From QQUJ01 sp050287605 (GTDB taxonomy: Bacteria > Pseudomonadota > Gammaproteobacteria > QQUJ01), in assembly GCA_050287605.1 (NCBI GenBank), contig JBNKCG010000108.1:1-7211 (forward strand): a stretch of 7,211 nt of DNA. Reading direction: 5' to 3'. How positions within the stretch are numbered: position 1 is the stretch's first letter; each line of letters starts with the position of its first letter. Below the pieces are notes generated by a model, which searched no databases, was not told the DNA's origin, and worked only from the letters and a program-made list of their open reading frames with translations. The position numbers were made by a program, and so were the translations under genes. This document shows, in pieces, positions 1 through 5,531 of the stretch.

Positions 1-16
1 GCCGCACAATGGAATC

Positions 17-29
17 TCCCCGAAGGGGA
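17..29. repeat. Short GAA-loop hairpin near the left edge
   Basis: A 5-bp perfect stem (TCCCC at 17-21, GGGGA at 25-29) closes on a GAA loop. The same CC-GAA-GG core appears in the loops of the REP palindromes at 93-128 and 683-718, and a GAA loop recurs in the hairpin at 723-737. It may be a degenerate member of the local palindrome cluster, but it is short enough to be chance. Confidence 0.3.
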
Positions 30-92
30 TTTCACCTATTGGCGCGGGCGGCTACGCTCAATTGAATACGATCCACAACCGACAGTGTGGGA

Positions 93-128
93 GTAGGGCG
101 CAATAACCGAAGGGCATTGCGCCGAATG
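93..128 (+). repeat. REP palindrome, left copy flanking the RAYT gene
   Basis: This is a 36-bp repetitive extragenic palindrome. It opens with the tetranucleotide GTAG (93-96), followed by a perfect 8-bp stem: GGCGCAAT (97-104) pairs with ATTGCGCC (116-123) around an 11-base loop that contains CC-GAA-GG. The reverse complement of all 36 bases recurs at 683-718 without a mismatch. GTAG followed by a hairpin is the hallmark of REPs recognised by RAYT transposases, and the RAYT gene starts 23 bases downstream. The inverted pair bracketing a RAYT gene is the typical 'REPtron' arrangement. Confidence 0.88.
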
Positions 129-151
129 CCTAACCCAGAAATACTGACTTC

Positions 152-682
152 ATGCCCAATTATCGCCGCACCTTTCATCCCGGTGGAGTCTATTTCTTCA
201 CCGTCAACCTATTGCAGAGACATCACAACGAGTTATTGACCAGCAATATCGAAATTCTTCGAGAAGTGGTTCGTTCGGTTCGGCACCGCCACCCATTTGC
301 GATTCACAGTTGGGTCACGCTTCCCGATCATCTGCATTGCGTGATCGAGTTGCCGCCAGGAGATACGGATTTCTCCGTCCGATGGCGGTTGATCAAGATG
401 GGGTTATCAAAGTCACTACCCGCCGTGGAGCAACGTTCCGCGGTGAGGCAAGCGCGTGGTGAGCGGGGAATCTGGCAACGTCGGTTTTGGGAACACTTGA
501 TTCGGGATGAAGTAGACTACCGGGCGTATATGGACTATGTACATATCAATCCGGTCAAACACGGCATGGTGAGTCGTGTGGTGGATTGGCCGTATTCGAC
601 GTTTCATCGGTTGGTTGAGAGAGGCATTTATCCTCCGGATTGGGCCGGAGGAGACGAGACGGTATTGGGATATTCGGATTGA
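152..682 (+). CDS. rayT: REP-associated tyrosine transposase (RAYT, IS200/IS605-like Y1 family)
   Basis: This 176-residue protein belongs to the Y1 HUH transposases in the RAYT branch, which bind and nick single-stranded REP hairpins and are thought to spread REPs within a genome. The N-terminus (YRR near residue 4, GGVYFFTVNL at 11-20) is typical of the family. The metal-binding HUH motif is PDHLH (His60, His62). WQRRFWEH lies at 108-115, and the probable nucleophile is Tyr129 in DYVHINPVKHG, equivalent by motif to Tyr115 of the E. coli enzyme. The C-terminal STFHR and YPPDWAG stretches are also characteristic. All key residues are present and the length is normal, so the gene looks intact. 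No strong ribosome site precedes the ATG, which suggests low expression. Sample lines of the gene are 45-50% GC, well below the helicase next door. The stop codon directly abuts the right REP copy. Confidence 0.93.
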   Translation: MPNYRRTFHPGGVYFFTVNLLQRHHNELLTSNIEILREVVRSVRHRHPFAIHSWVTLPDHLHCVIELPPGDTDFSVRWRLIKMGLSKSLPAVEQRSAVRQARGERGIWQRRFWEHLIRDEVDYRAYMDYVHINPVKHGMVSRVVDWPYSTFHRLVERGIYPPDWAGGDETVLGYSD

Positions 683-718
683 CATTCGGCGCAATGCCCT
701 TCGGTTATTGCGCCCTAC
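683..718 (-). repeat. REP palindrome, right copy flanking the RAYT gene
   Basis: This is the exact reverse complement (36 of 36) of the left copy at 93-128. Its GTAG end lies at 715-718, read on the - strand, so both GTAG ends face away from the transposase gene. It begins at the base right after the RAYT stop codon and sits in the 66-base gap between the convergent RAYT and deaD genes. Besides being a transposase substrate, a palindrome there could act as a transcription barrier or stabilise the 3' ends of both messages. That second role is inference. Confidence 0.88.
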
Positions 719-722
719 GGGC

Positions 723-737
723 TGCGGCGAAGCCGCA
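723..737. repeat. GC-rich hairpin in the RAYT/deaD convergent gap
   Basis: A perfect 6-bp stem (TGCGGC at 723-728, GCCGCA at 732-737) closes on a GAA loop. It lies 11 bases beyond the deaD stop codon when read on the - strand, and next to the right REP. No T-run follows, so it is not a convincing intrinsic terminator. It could help end or protect the deaD message, or be part of a composite REP array. The nine bases at 732-740 (GCCGCACAA) recur at 1-9, where the window begins. Confidence 0.45.
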
Positions 738-748
738 CAACCCGGTCT

Positions 749-2584
749 CTAGTGTTTCTGCGGACGAGCCCGCTTTTCCTTAGAACCTTTGTCACCCACC
801 CGCTTATCCGGCGATCCCCCCTTACGATGCGGTTTGCGCCCCTCAGATTTCTTGGGCTTCCGTCGCTCGGGCTTATCTGAGATCGCCAACTTCGCCGGCC
901 TGAACTCCCCATCGTCCACGCTAATCCGCATCGGATGCTGCCTAAGCCGCACCTTCTGCAGATGCTTGTAAATCTCACGCGGCATCCCATCGGGTAACTC
1001 CACGGTGCTGTAGTCGTCGGCCAGACGAATCGCACCGATGTGCTGCCGCTCCAGCCCGGCTTCGTTGGCGATGGCGCCGAAGATGTCCTTGGCGCTGATG
1101 CCGTGGTTGTTTCCCACTTCGATGCGATAGCGTACCCAGGCAATCTCTTCGTCGGGGGTTTCGCGGCGCTTCTCTTTGCGGGGTTCGCGTTTCTTGGGAG
1201 CAGGGGCGTTGCTGCGTTCCGTCGGTTCGTGCTCCCGCTTCGGTTCGTGTTCCCGCTTCGGTTTGCGCTCTTGCATCTGCAACGGGCGGTCGCGTTGGGC
1301 GATCTGGGCCAGGGCGGCGGCGATGCGTTCGACGCTGGTCTCCTGCTCGCGTTGCAGGTCGGCGACCAGCTCGTCGAAGAAATCCAGCTCTTCCGAGGCG
1401 AGTACCTGCTGCACCTGCTCCTTGAAACGCGCGACGCGCTTGCCGGTGATGGTTTCGCTGGTGGGCAGGTTCAGCGGCTCCAGCTTGCGTCGCGTGGCCT
1501 TTTCGATGAGGTGCAGCATGCGCATCTCGCGCGGGGCGACGAACAGGATGGCGCGGCCGGTGCGGCCGGCGCGGCCGGTACGGCCGATGCGGTGCACGTA
1601 GGCTTCCACGTCGTAGGGGATGTCGTAGTTGATGACGTGGGTGATGCGCCCTACGTCCAGGCCGCGCGCCGCCACGTCGGTGGCGACGACGACATCCAAT
1701 TTGCCCGATTTCAGTTGTTCGACCGTGCGTTCGCGCATCGCCTGGGTGATGTCGCCGTTGAGGGCGGCGCAGGCGTAGCCGCGCGCTTCCAGTTTTTCAG
1801 ACAATTCCACGGTGGAGGTCTTGGTGCGGACGAAGATCAGCGCCGCGTCCACCTCTTCCGCTTCAAGGATGCGCGTCAGCGCGTCCAGCTTGTGCACGCC
1901 GCTGATGCGCCAGAAGTACTGCTGGATCGCCTCGACGGTGGCGGTGGCGGACTGGATGCGCACCTCGGCGGCGTCGCGCAGGTAGCGCTGTGCCACCTTG
2001 TGGATGGGCGGCGGCATGGTGGCGGAGAAGAGGGCGACCTGACGCTCGCTGGGCGTGTGTTCCAGTATCCACTCCACGTCTTCGATGAAGCCCATGCGCA
2101 GCATTTCGTCGGCCTCGTCCAGCACCAGGGCTTGCAGGTGTTTGAGGTCCAGTGTGTTGCGGCGCAGGTGGTCCATGATACGTCCGGGCGTGCCGACGAC
2201 CACGTGCACGCCGCGCTTGAGCTGGCGCAGTTGCGTGTCCATCCCCTGGCCGCCGTAGACCGGCAACACGTGGAAGCCGGGCAGGTGGCGGGCGTAGGTC
2301 TGGAAGGCTTCGGAGACCTGGATGGCGAGCTCACGCGTCGGCGTCAGTACCAGGACCTGCGGCTGGCGCACTTTGAGGTCGAGACGGGCGAGCAGCGGCA
2401 GCGCGAACGCCGCGGTCTTGCCGGTGCCGGTCTGCGCCTGACCCAGCAGGTCGCGCCCCTCCAGCAGCGGCGGGATACTCGCAGCCTGGATGGGCGAGGG
2501 GGTTTCATAGCCGATTTCGCCCAACACCTGGAGCAGGGAAGGCGGTAGCGCCAGCTCAGCAAAGCCGGCCATTGGGGAAGACAT
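749..2584 (-). CDS. deaD: DEAD-box ATP-dependent RNA helicase, DeaD/CsdA type
   Basis: This 611-residue cytoplasmic RNA helicase is close in size to E. coli DeaD. The family unwinds RNA in ribosome assembly, mRNA decay and cold adaptation. The core motifs are complete: Q motif (Phe8 and TPSPIQ near 28-33), motif I AQTGTGKT at 50-57, PTREL at 82-86, GG at 111-112, TPGR at 132-135, DEAD at 156-159, SAT at 187-189, ARGLD at 306-310 and HRIGRTGR at 331-338. A charged linker with a tandem KREHEP repeat (443-454) leads to a DbpA-type RNA-binding domain at about 481-556, then a very basic tail of about 55 residues. These C-terminal parts separate DeaD from the shorter RhlB and RhlE helicases. The ATG at 2584 has a modest AAGG nine bases upstream. 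A second in-frame ATG at residue 5 has no visible ribosome site. The gene converges on the RAYT gene. Confidence 0.96.
   Translation of the reverse strand: MSSPMAGFAELALPPSLLQVLGEIGYETPSPIQAASIPPLLEGRDLLGQAQTGTGKTAAFALPLLARLDLKVRQPQVLVLTPTRELAIQVSEAFQTYARHLPGFHVLPVYGGQGMDTQLRQLKRGVHVVVGTPGRIMDHLRRNTLDLKHLQALVLDEADEMLRMGFIEDVEWILEHTPSERQVALFSATMPPPIHKVAQRYLRDAAEVRIQSATATVEAIQQYFWRISGVHKLDALTRILEAEEVDAALIFVRTKTSTVELSEKLEARGYACAALNGDITQAMRERTVEQLKSGKLDVVVATDVAARGLDVGRITHVINYDIPYDVEAYVHRIGRTGRAGRTGRAILFVAPREMRMLHLIEKATRRKLEPLNLPTSETITGKRVARFKEQVQQVLASEELDFFDELVADLQREQETSVERIAAALAQIAQRDRPLQMQERKPKREHEPKREHEPTERSNAPAPKKREPRKEKRRETPDEEIAWVRYRIEVGNNHGISAKDIFGAIANEAGLERQHIGAIRLADDYSTVELPDGMPREIYKHLQKVRLRQHPMRISVDDGEFRPAKLAISDKPERRKPKKSEGRKPHRKGGSPDKRVGDKGSKEKRARPQKH
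1223..1258 (-). repeat. Tandem 18-bp repeat in the deaD linker
   Basis: Two adjacent 18-bp units (1223-1240 and 1241-1258) match at 17 of 18 positions and encode KREHEP twice in the charged linker between the helicase core and the RNA-binding domain. The single difference (1232 against 1250) is silent. The near identity of the DNA points to a recent in-frame duplication by slippage in a low-complexity linker. Confidence 0.8.
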
Positions 2585-2607
2585 GTCGAAGTACCTTGGG
2601 TGGATAC

Positions 2608-2627
2608 CCGCCGCACGTTAGCGGCGG
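2608..2627 (-). promoter_or_regulatory. GC-rich hairpin in the deaD leader
   Basis: A perfect 7-bp all-GC stem (2608-2614 with 2621-2627) closes on a 6-base loop, 23 bases upstream of the deaD start codon and a short distance before its AAGG ribosome site (2594-2597). It would form in the 5' untranslated RNA. DeaD-type helicases are often controlled through their leaders, so a regulatory role is plausible, but only the stem itself is visible. Confidence 0.4.
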
Positions 2628-2772
2628 CGGCATCGATGGATCGGTGGTAACGGAGTACCGGGTGTCTGGCGGGCGATGACAACCCCGCACGTGTAATCTA
2701 GCCTTGTTTCGCCCAAAGTGGCAGAAACCTGCCGATTTGGCTCCCCTCGGCGTACTTGGCGTCAACAACGTC

Positions 2773-2794
2773 ATGAAGGCTTGATTGCCTTCAT
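2773..2794 (-). terminator. Hairpin downstream of the coiled-coil gene, possible terminator
   Basis: A perfect 8-bp stem (ATGAAGGC at 2773-2780, GCCTTCAT at 2787-2794) closes on a 6-base loop, 54 bases after the coiled-coil gene's stop. On the - strand it is followed by only a weakly T-rich run (GACGTTGTTG), so intrinsic termination would be inefficient. Its place between two same-strand genes suggests it may cap the coiled-coil message before the deaD promoter. Confidence 0.4.
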
Positions 2795-2848
2795 CGCGTC
2801 TTGGCGCGAGATCACGCCCTATCCATTCGCGGCTTGCGCCGCTGCGGC

Positions 2849-3580
2849 TCAGGCTGCGGAGGCGAGGTCTTTCTTGTCGGATGCCCCGTCCGTCTGCTCG
2901 ATGCCTTCCAGCAGTTCGGTCTCCAGCTCCGGCAATGACTCCAGCTTCTGCTCGCTGGCCAGCTCGTGCAGCTCGCGGTAGCGCTCGGCCAGCTTGGCGC
3001 TCTTGTCCAGCGTGGCCTGCATCTCGGCGATGCGCTTGTCCAGCTCCTGCTTCTGCTTCTGCACGGTGCGCAGTTCGGTTTCCACGGTGCGGCGTGCGGC
3101 GGACTCTTCGTTCTTCTCCTTCTTCGCGGCCTTGAGCTTCTTGACCACGTTCTCGGGAGTGTCGGCCAGAGCGACGTTGATGGCCTTGAGCGCCTTCTCC
3201 TTCTCGACGATCTGCGCCTTGAGCTTCTTCTGCTCTTTGACGTTGGTCTCGCGCTCCACGGCGACCTGCTGCTCGAGGGTCTTCAGCGCCTCCTCGGCCG
3301 CGCTCTTGGCGTTCTCGGTGGCGGCCAGCTTCTTCTGCGTCTCGGCCAGGGTCTTCTCGATCGCCTCCACAGCGGCCTTGGACTGCTCCTGGGCGTCTTT
3401 CACTTTGCCGTCGGCTGCCTGGGCGCGCTGAATGCTGGCTTCCAGGGCGACCTTCAACTCGTCCATGCTGCACTCGGGGGGCAGGCCCAGCGCCTCGGTG
3501 GCGGCGCTCATCAACATCTGTTTCTTTACCGCAAGGTCTTTCCACACTTTCAACTGCAACTCTAACTTCGCTTGATCCAT
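2849..3580 (-). CDS. Conserved hypothetical coiled-coil protein
   Basis: This encodes a 243-residue, very charged and alanine-rich protein with no enzyme motif I recognise. The first 40 or so residues (MDQAKLELQLKVWKDL, then a segment around ALGLPPECS) look like a small helical head. From about residue 43 to 225 the pattern is heptad-like (repeated E/K/A/L), which predicts a long coiled coil, interrupted around residues 131-150 near ALADTPENVV. There is one cysteine (Cys37), no signal peptide and no membrane segment, so it is probably cytoplasmic. A longer reading from 3631 is possible, but the ATG at 3580 has a strong AGGAGA ribosome site (3586-3591) five bases upstream, and I chose it. It is flanked by 268 bases before deaD and 500 bases upstream, so it is probably transcribed alone. 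A structural or scaffolding role is only a guess. Confidence 0.85.
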   Translation of the reverse strand: MDQAKLELQLKVWKDLAVKKQMLMSAATEALGLPPECSMDELKVALEASIQRAQAADGKVKDAQEQSKAAVEAIEKTLAETQKKLAATENAKSAAEEALKTLEQQVAVERETNVKEQKKLKAQIVEKEKALKAINVALADTPENVVKKLKAAKKEKNEESAARRTVETELRTVQKQKQELDKRIAEMQATLDKSAKLAERYRELHELASEQKLESLPELETELLEGIEQTDGASDKKDLASAA

Positions 3581-3585
3581 TAGGT

Positions 3586-3591
3586 TCTCCT
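3586..3591 (-). promoter_or_regulatory. Strong ribosome binding site fixing the coiled-coil gene start
   Basis: AGGAGA, read on the - strand, lies five bases before the ATG at 3578-3580. It is the best Shine-Dalgarno match among the - strand genes here, together with that of purB. It argues against the in-frame ATG 17 codons upstream. Confidence 0.8.
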
Positions 3592-3934
3592 GGAATACTG
3601 CAATTCGCTGAATGACTGAATTCGTACGCAACCCGGCCGGCGGATGTATCGCCGCGACCGTCGCTGATTGGGTCAGCAGGTTGCTGCAATGTGGCTCATA
3701 CGCGACGGTTCGGCGTTGAAACGGTCCGCACTCTGCTCAATACGCAGCTTATCGGCCGATTTCGGTTTGCCTTGCGCCCGTAAAGCGGACTTCAACAGCC
3801 TGCGGGCGGCGCGTGGCAGGGCGCGCCTTGGCGATACTGCTGCGCCGCGCCTAGATCCCACAGCGGATGCCTCACTCATCTGAGCGTCAACCGCTTGCGA
3901 CCAACATCCATGGGTAGTGAGGACGGCAACCCGG

Positions 3935-3954
3935 TGCGCGGCCATCGCCGCGCA
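3935..3954. repeat. Strong 8-bp GC hairpin in the intergenic region
   Basis: TGCGCGGC (3935-3942) pairs perfectly with GCCGCGCA (3947-3954) around a four-base loop. It lies about 125 bases downstream of the secretin-like gene on the - strand. There is no T-run on either side, so it is not a classical intrinsic terminator. It could slow polymerase, protect a 3' end or be part of a small RNA. Only the structure is directly visible. Confidence 0.45.
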
Positions 3955-4080
3955 GGCGAGGCATCCGGCGGGATTTTCGGGGCGTTATGATACGCCAAAG
4001 TCAACGGGAATTCCTGATAAATTTTCGCGGTCTGGCGGGGAACCGGCGGGTAAATCCCGAGTTTGCCGCAAATCAAGCGG

Positions 4081-4908
4081 CTACGGCAGCGCTTCGACTT
4101 TGAGCAGTACGCGGCGGGCATCGTCCAACTGGTCGGTGGAGCGATAGATCACGCCCGTGCGGCGGGCGTTTTCGAGACTGGCCACACCACCGATCTCGAT
4201 CCACTCCCCGAACCTTCCGCGCACGGTGGTGTGTACGCCCTGGACCTCGATGGCGCCGCCGCCGCTGGGCGCGGGGCGGTCGCGCTGGGTGCCGATCTCC
4301 AGGGTCACCTGGTCGCCACTCACCCGCGGCGTCACGGCGAAGCCCGTCACCACCTCGTGGTACTCGACGGTGTCGGTGGTCTGCGTGCCGCCCGGCGCGG
4401 TGGTGACGGAGCGCCCGCCCAACGGCACCGACTGGCCGAGGTAGATGGTCGCCGAGCTGCCTTCGAGCACCCGCACCTGCTGGACGTCCTCGTTACGGCT
4501 GCGCGAACGGGTGCTGCGGATGCGCAGCCCTACGGTGTCGCGCGGCGCGCCGTCGCCGAGGGTCACGTGTCCGTTATCGCCCACGCGGGTGTCGGCGTCC
4601 ACCCGGGCTTCGTCCTGGGCGAGCCGGACGGCTTCGCCCTGCAGGACGGTGATCATCAGTTGACGGAGCGGTTTGTCCAGTGTGGCCAGCAGCTTCTTGA
4701 GCTCCGCCAGATTGGCGGGCGTGGTACGCACGTACAGTTCGCCGCGCTGTCCGGTGAGCGTGCCTCCCGGGGCGAGGAAGGGTCGCAGCAGGGGTACCAA
4801 TTCGTCTGCGGTGCGATGGTTGAGCGGGAGGATCTCCAGCGACTGCGCCTGGGCGTGCCAGGGACCCAGCAGCAGGAGAACCAGCGTCACACGCAGGAGT
4901 CGCTTCAT
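4081..4908 (-). CDS. Exported short secretin-like protein (secretin N-domain, no full barrel)
   Basis: This is a 275-residue protein with a clear Sec signal peptide: basic start (MKRLLR), hydrophobic core (VTLVLLLLG), and probable cleavage after AQA at 19-21. Residues 24-88 match the secretin short N-domain (NolW-like) pattern, with the LPLNHRTADELVPLLRPFL helix and LYVRTTPANLAELKKLLATLD. Residues 148-206 resemble the start of a secretin core: SSATIYLGQSVPL, then GFAVTPRVSGDQVTLEI. The protein ends about 70 residues later, without room for the complete outer-membrane channel of a 400-700 residue secretin, and no pilus or type II secretion genes are nearby. It is probably periplasmic or peripheral to the outer membrane. 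The ATG lies one base after the stop of the gene upstream, with no good ribosome site, which suggests translational coupling. Its function is unknown. Confidence 0.85.
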   Translation of the reverse strand: MKRLLRVTLVLLLLGPWHAQAQSLEILPLNHRTADELVPLLRPFLAPGGTLTGQRGELYVRTTPANLAELKKLLATLDKPLRQLMITVLQGEAVRLAQDEARVDADTRVGDNGHVTLGDGAPRDTVGLRIRSTRSRSRNEDVQQVRVLEGSSATIYLGQSVPLGGRSVTTAPGGTQTTDTVEYHEVVTGFAVTPRVSGDQVTLEIGTQRDRPAPSGGGAIEVQGVHTTVRGRFGEWIEIGGVASLENARRTGVIYRSTDQLDDARRVLLKVEALP

Positions 4909-4909
4909 C

Positions 4910-5419
4910 TCAGAGATGCAACCGCTGCAACTCGGGGTCGTGGCTGCTCGCGTCCCACACCCTGGTGAAAAACCGCACCAGCTCGCGCGCTTCCAGTGGA
5001 TCGTGGAAATTGGCCCGCCCTTCGAACCGGTCAGCGAGGTTGCGCATCAGGAAGCCCGCCTCGTCGGCCACCAGAAACGCCTGATTGTAGTCGCGAAATT
5101 CGGGGTGCACGGCGCGGATCTGGATGTAGGTGCTGAGGTGGCGCGCCAGCTCGATCAGCCGGTGGCCGTTCTTCACGGCGCGGTCGGTACTTTGCACCAG
5201 GATGCGGATCTCGGAGAAGCGGCCGCGTATCGCCAGTTGGCGCACCGCATCGAGAAACGGTTCGGTGTCGTAGAGGCGGGCGTCGAGTTCGCGGGAGAAG
5301 AGGTGCAGGGTGCGCGTCGCCTGTTGGGCCAGCGCCAGGGTGACGGCCGCGCAATCCGCCAGGGTTTCGATGGCGAGGGTTTCCGCGGTCTGAGCGAGTT
5401 TGAAGCTGTCCAGGTCCAT
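4910..5419 (-). CDS. Conserved hypothetical protein, DUF7931-like
   Basis: This 169-residue soluble protein has no signal peptide or membrane segment. Residues 36-165 match what I recall of the DUF7931 family, known alone or fused behind GNAT acetyltransferases: LHLFSRELDARLYD (38-51), FLDAVRQLAIRG (55-66), IRILVQ (71-76), GHRLIELARHL (85-95), QAFLVADEAGFLMR (113-126) and ARELVRFFTRVWD (144-156). The order of strands and helices recalls half of a phospholipase D fold, but the HxK catalytic motif is missing, so a catalytic role is unlikely. That fold suggestion is inference. A longer start at 5494 would place the N-terminus inside a REP-like palindrome and has AGGA too close to the ATG. I therefore chose the ATG at 5419, although its ribosome site is weak. 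It lies downstream of purB and directly ahead of the secretin-like gene. Confidence 0.8.
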   Translation of the reverse strand: MDLDSFKLAQTAETLAIETLADCAAVTLALAQQATRTLHLFSRELDARLYDTEPFLDAVRQLAIRGRFSEIRILVQSTDRAVKNGHRLIELARHLSTYIQIRAVHPEFRDYNQAFLVADEAGFLMRNLADRFEGRANFHDPLEARELVRFFTRVWDASSHDPELQRLHL

Positions 5420-5470
5420 AGCGATGCCCGGTTGCGCAATCCGTTGGAGCGCGCGGGGTTGCAAGATTAC

Positions 5471-5502
5471 CGCGAGCGGCGCTCGCTGCCACATTCCTAC
5501 AG
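5471..5502 (-). repeat. REP-like palindrome between purB and the DUF7931-like gene
   Basis: Read on the - strand, a GTAG tetranucleotide (plus-strand CTAC at 5497-5500) is followed ten bases later by a perfect 6-bp stem, GCGAGC/GCTCGC (5472-5477 with 5481-5486), closed on a three-base loop. The CTGTAGGA...GCGAGC...GCTCGCGG layout is the REP pattern common in gammaproteobacteria, but it belongs to a different sequence class from the RAYT-flanking pair at 93-128. It fills the gap after the purB stop and may shape relative expression of the two genes. Confidence 0.5.
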
Positions 5503-5531
5503 GGCGATAGTAGGCGCCTCCCGCGCTGCGC

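Larger units (their letters stand above)
3581..4080. other. 500-base intergenic region without a convincing gene
   Basis: The stretch lies between the end of the secretin-like gene and the start of the coiled-coil gene, both on the - strand. Small open frames exist on both strands (for example 3673-3945 on -) but none has a ribosome site or a recognisable product. It contains a strong hairpin at 3935-3954 and a weaker one at 3981-3996 (GGCGT/ACGCC). A 10-bp inverted repeat also joins 3864-3873 to 3958-3967. It must hold the promoter of the coiled-coil gene and the end of the purB-side transcript, but I see no good -35/-10 pair and no T-tailed terminator. Confidence 0.6.

Noticed and set aside
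1040..2548. A 502-codon open frame on the + strand opposite deaD
   Set aside because: It is the antisense shadow of a clear DEAD-box helicase in GC-rich DNA; its product is low-complexity (G, H, V, D, Q-rich) and has no domain.
2556..3689. A long - strand frame overlapping the coiled-coil gene
   Set aside because: Its R/G/A/E-rich composition is a frame-shifted reading of the coiled-coil gene, which has the better start and ribosome site.
3673..3945. A 90-codon - strand frame in the long intergenic region
   Set aside because: It has no Shine-Dalgarno sequence, no recognisable similarity and an arginine/alanine-rich composition typical of chance frames in GC-rich DNA.
3864..3967. 10-bp inverted repeat as termini of a small mobile element
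   Set aside because: The enclosed 84 bases encode nothing, no target duplication was seen, and a 10-bp match over this distance can occur by chance.
3986..3991. TATGAT as a + strand -10 promoter element
   Set aside because: There is no -35 at 16-18 bases and no gene on the + strand downstream; it is the loop of a small hairpin.
4063..4968. A 301-codon open frame on the + strand opposite the secretin-like gene
   Set aside because: It lacks recognisable domains and a ribosome site, while the opposite strand has a signal peptide and a secretin N-domain.
5420..5494. A 25-codon N-terminal extension of the DUF7931-like protein
   Set aside because: The extension is encoded across a REP-like palindrome, and AGGA abuts its ATG with no spacing, so the ATG at 5419 is preferred.
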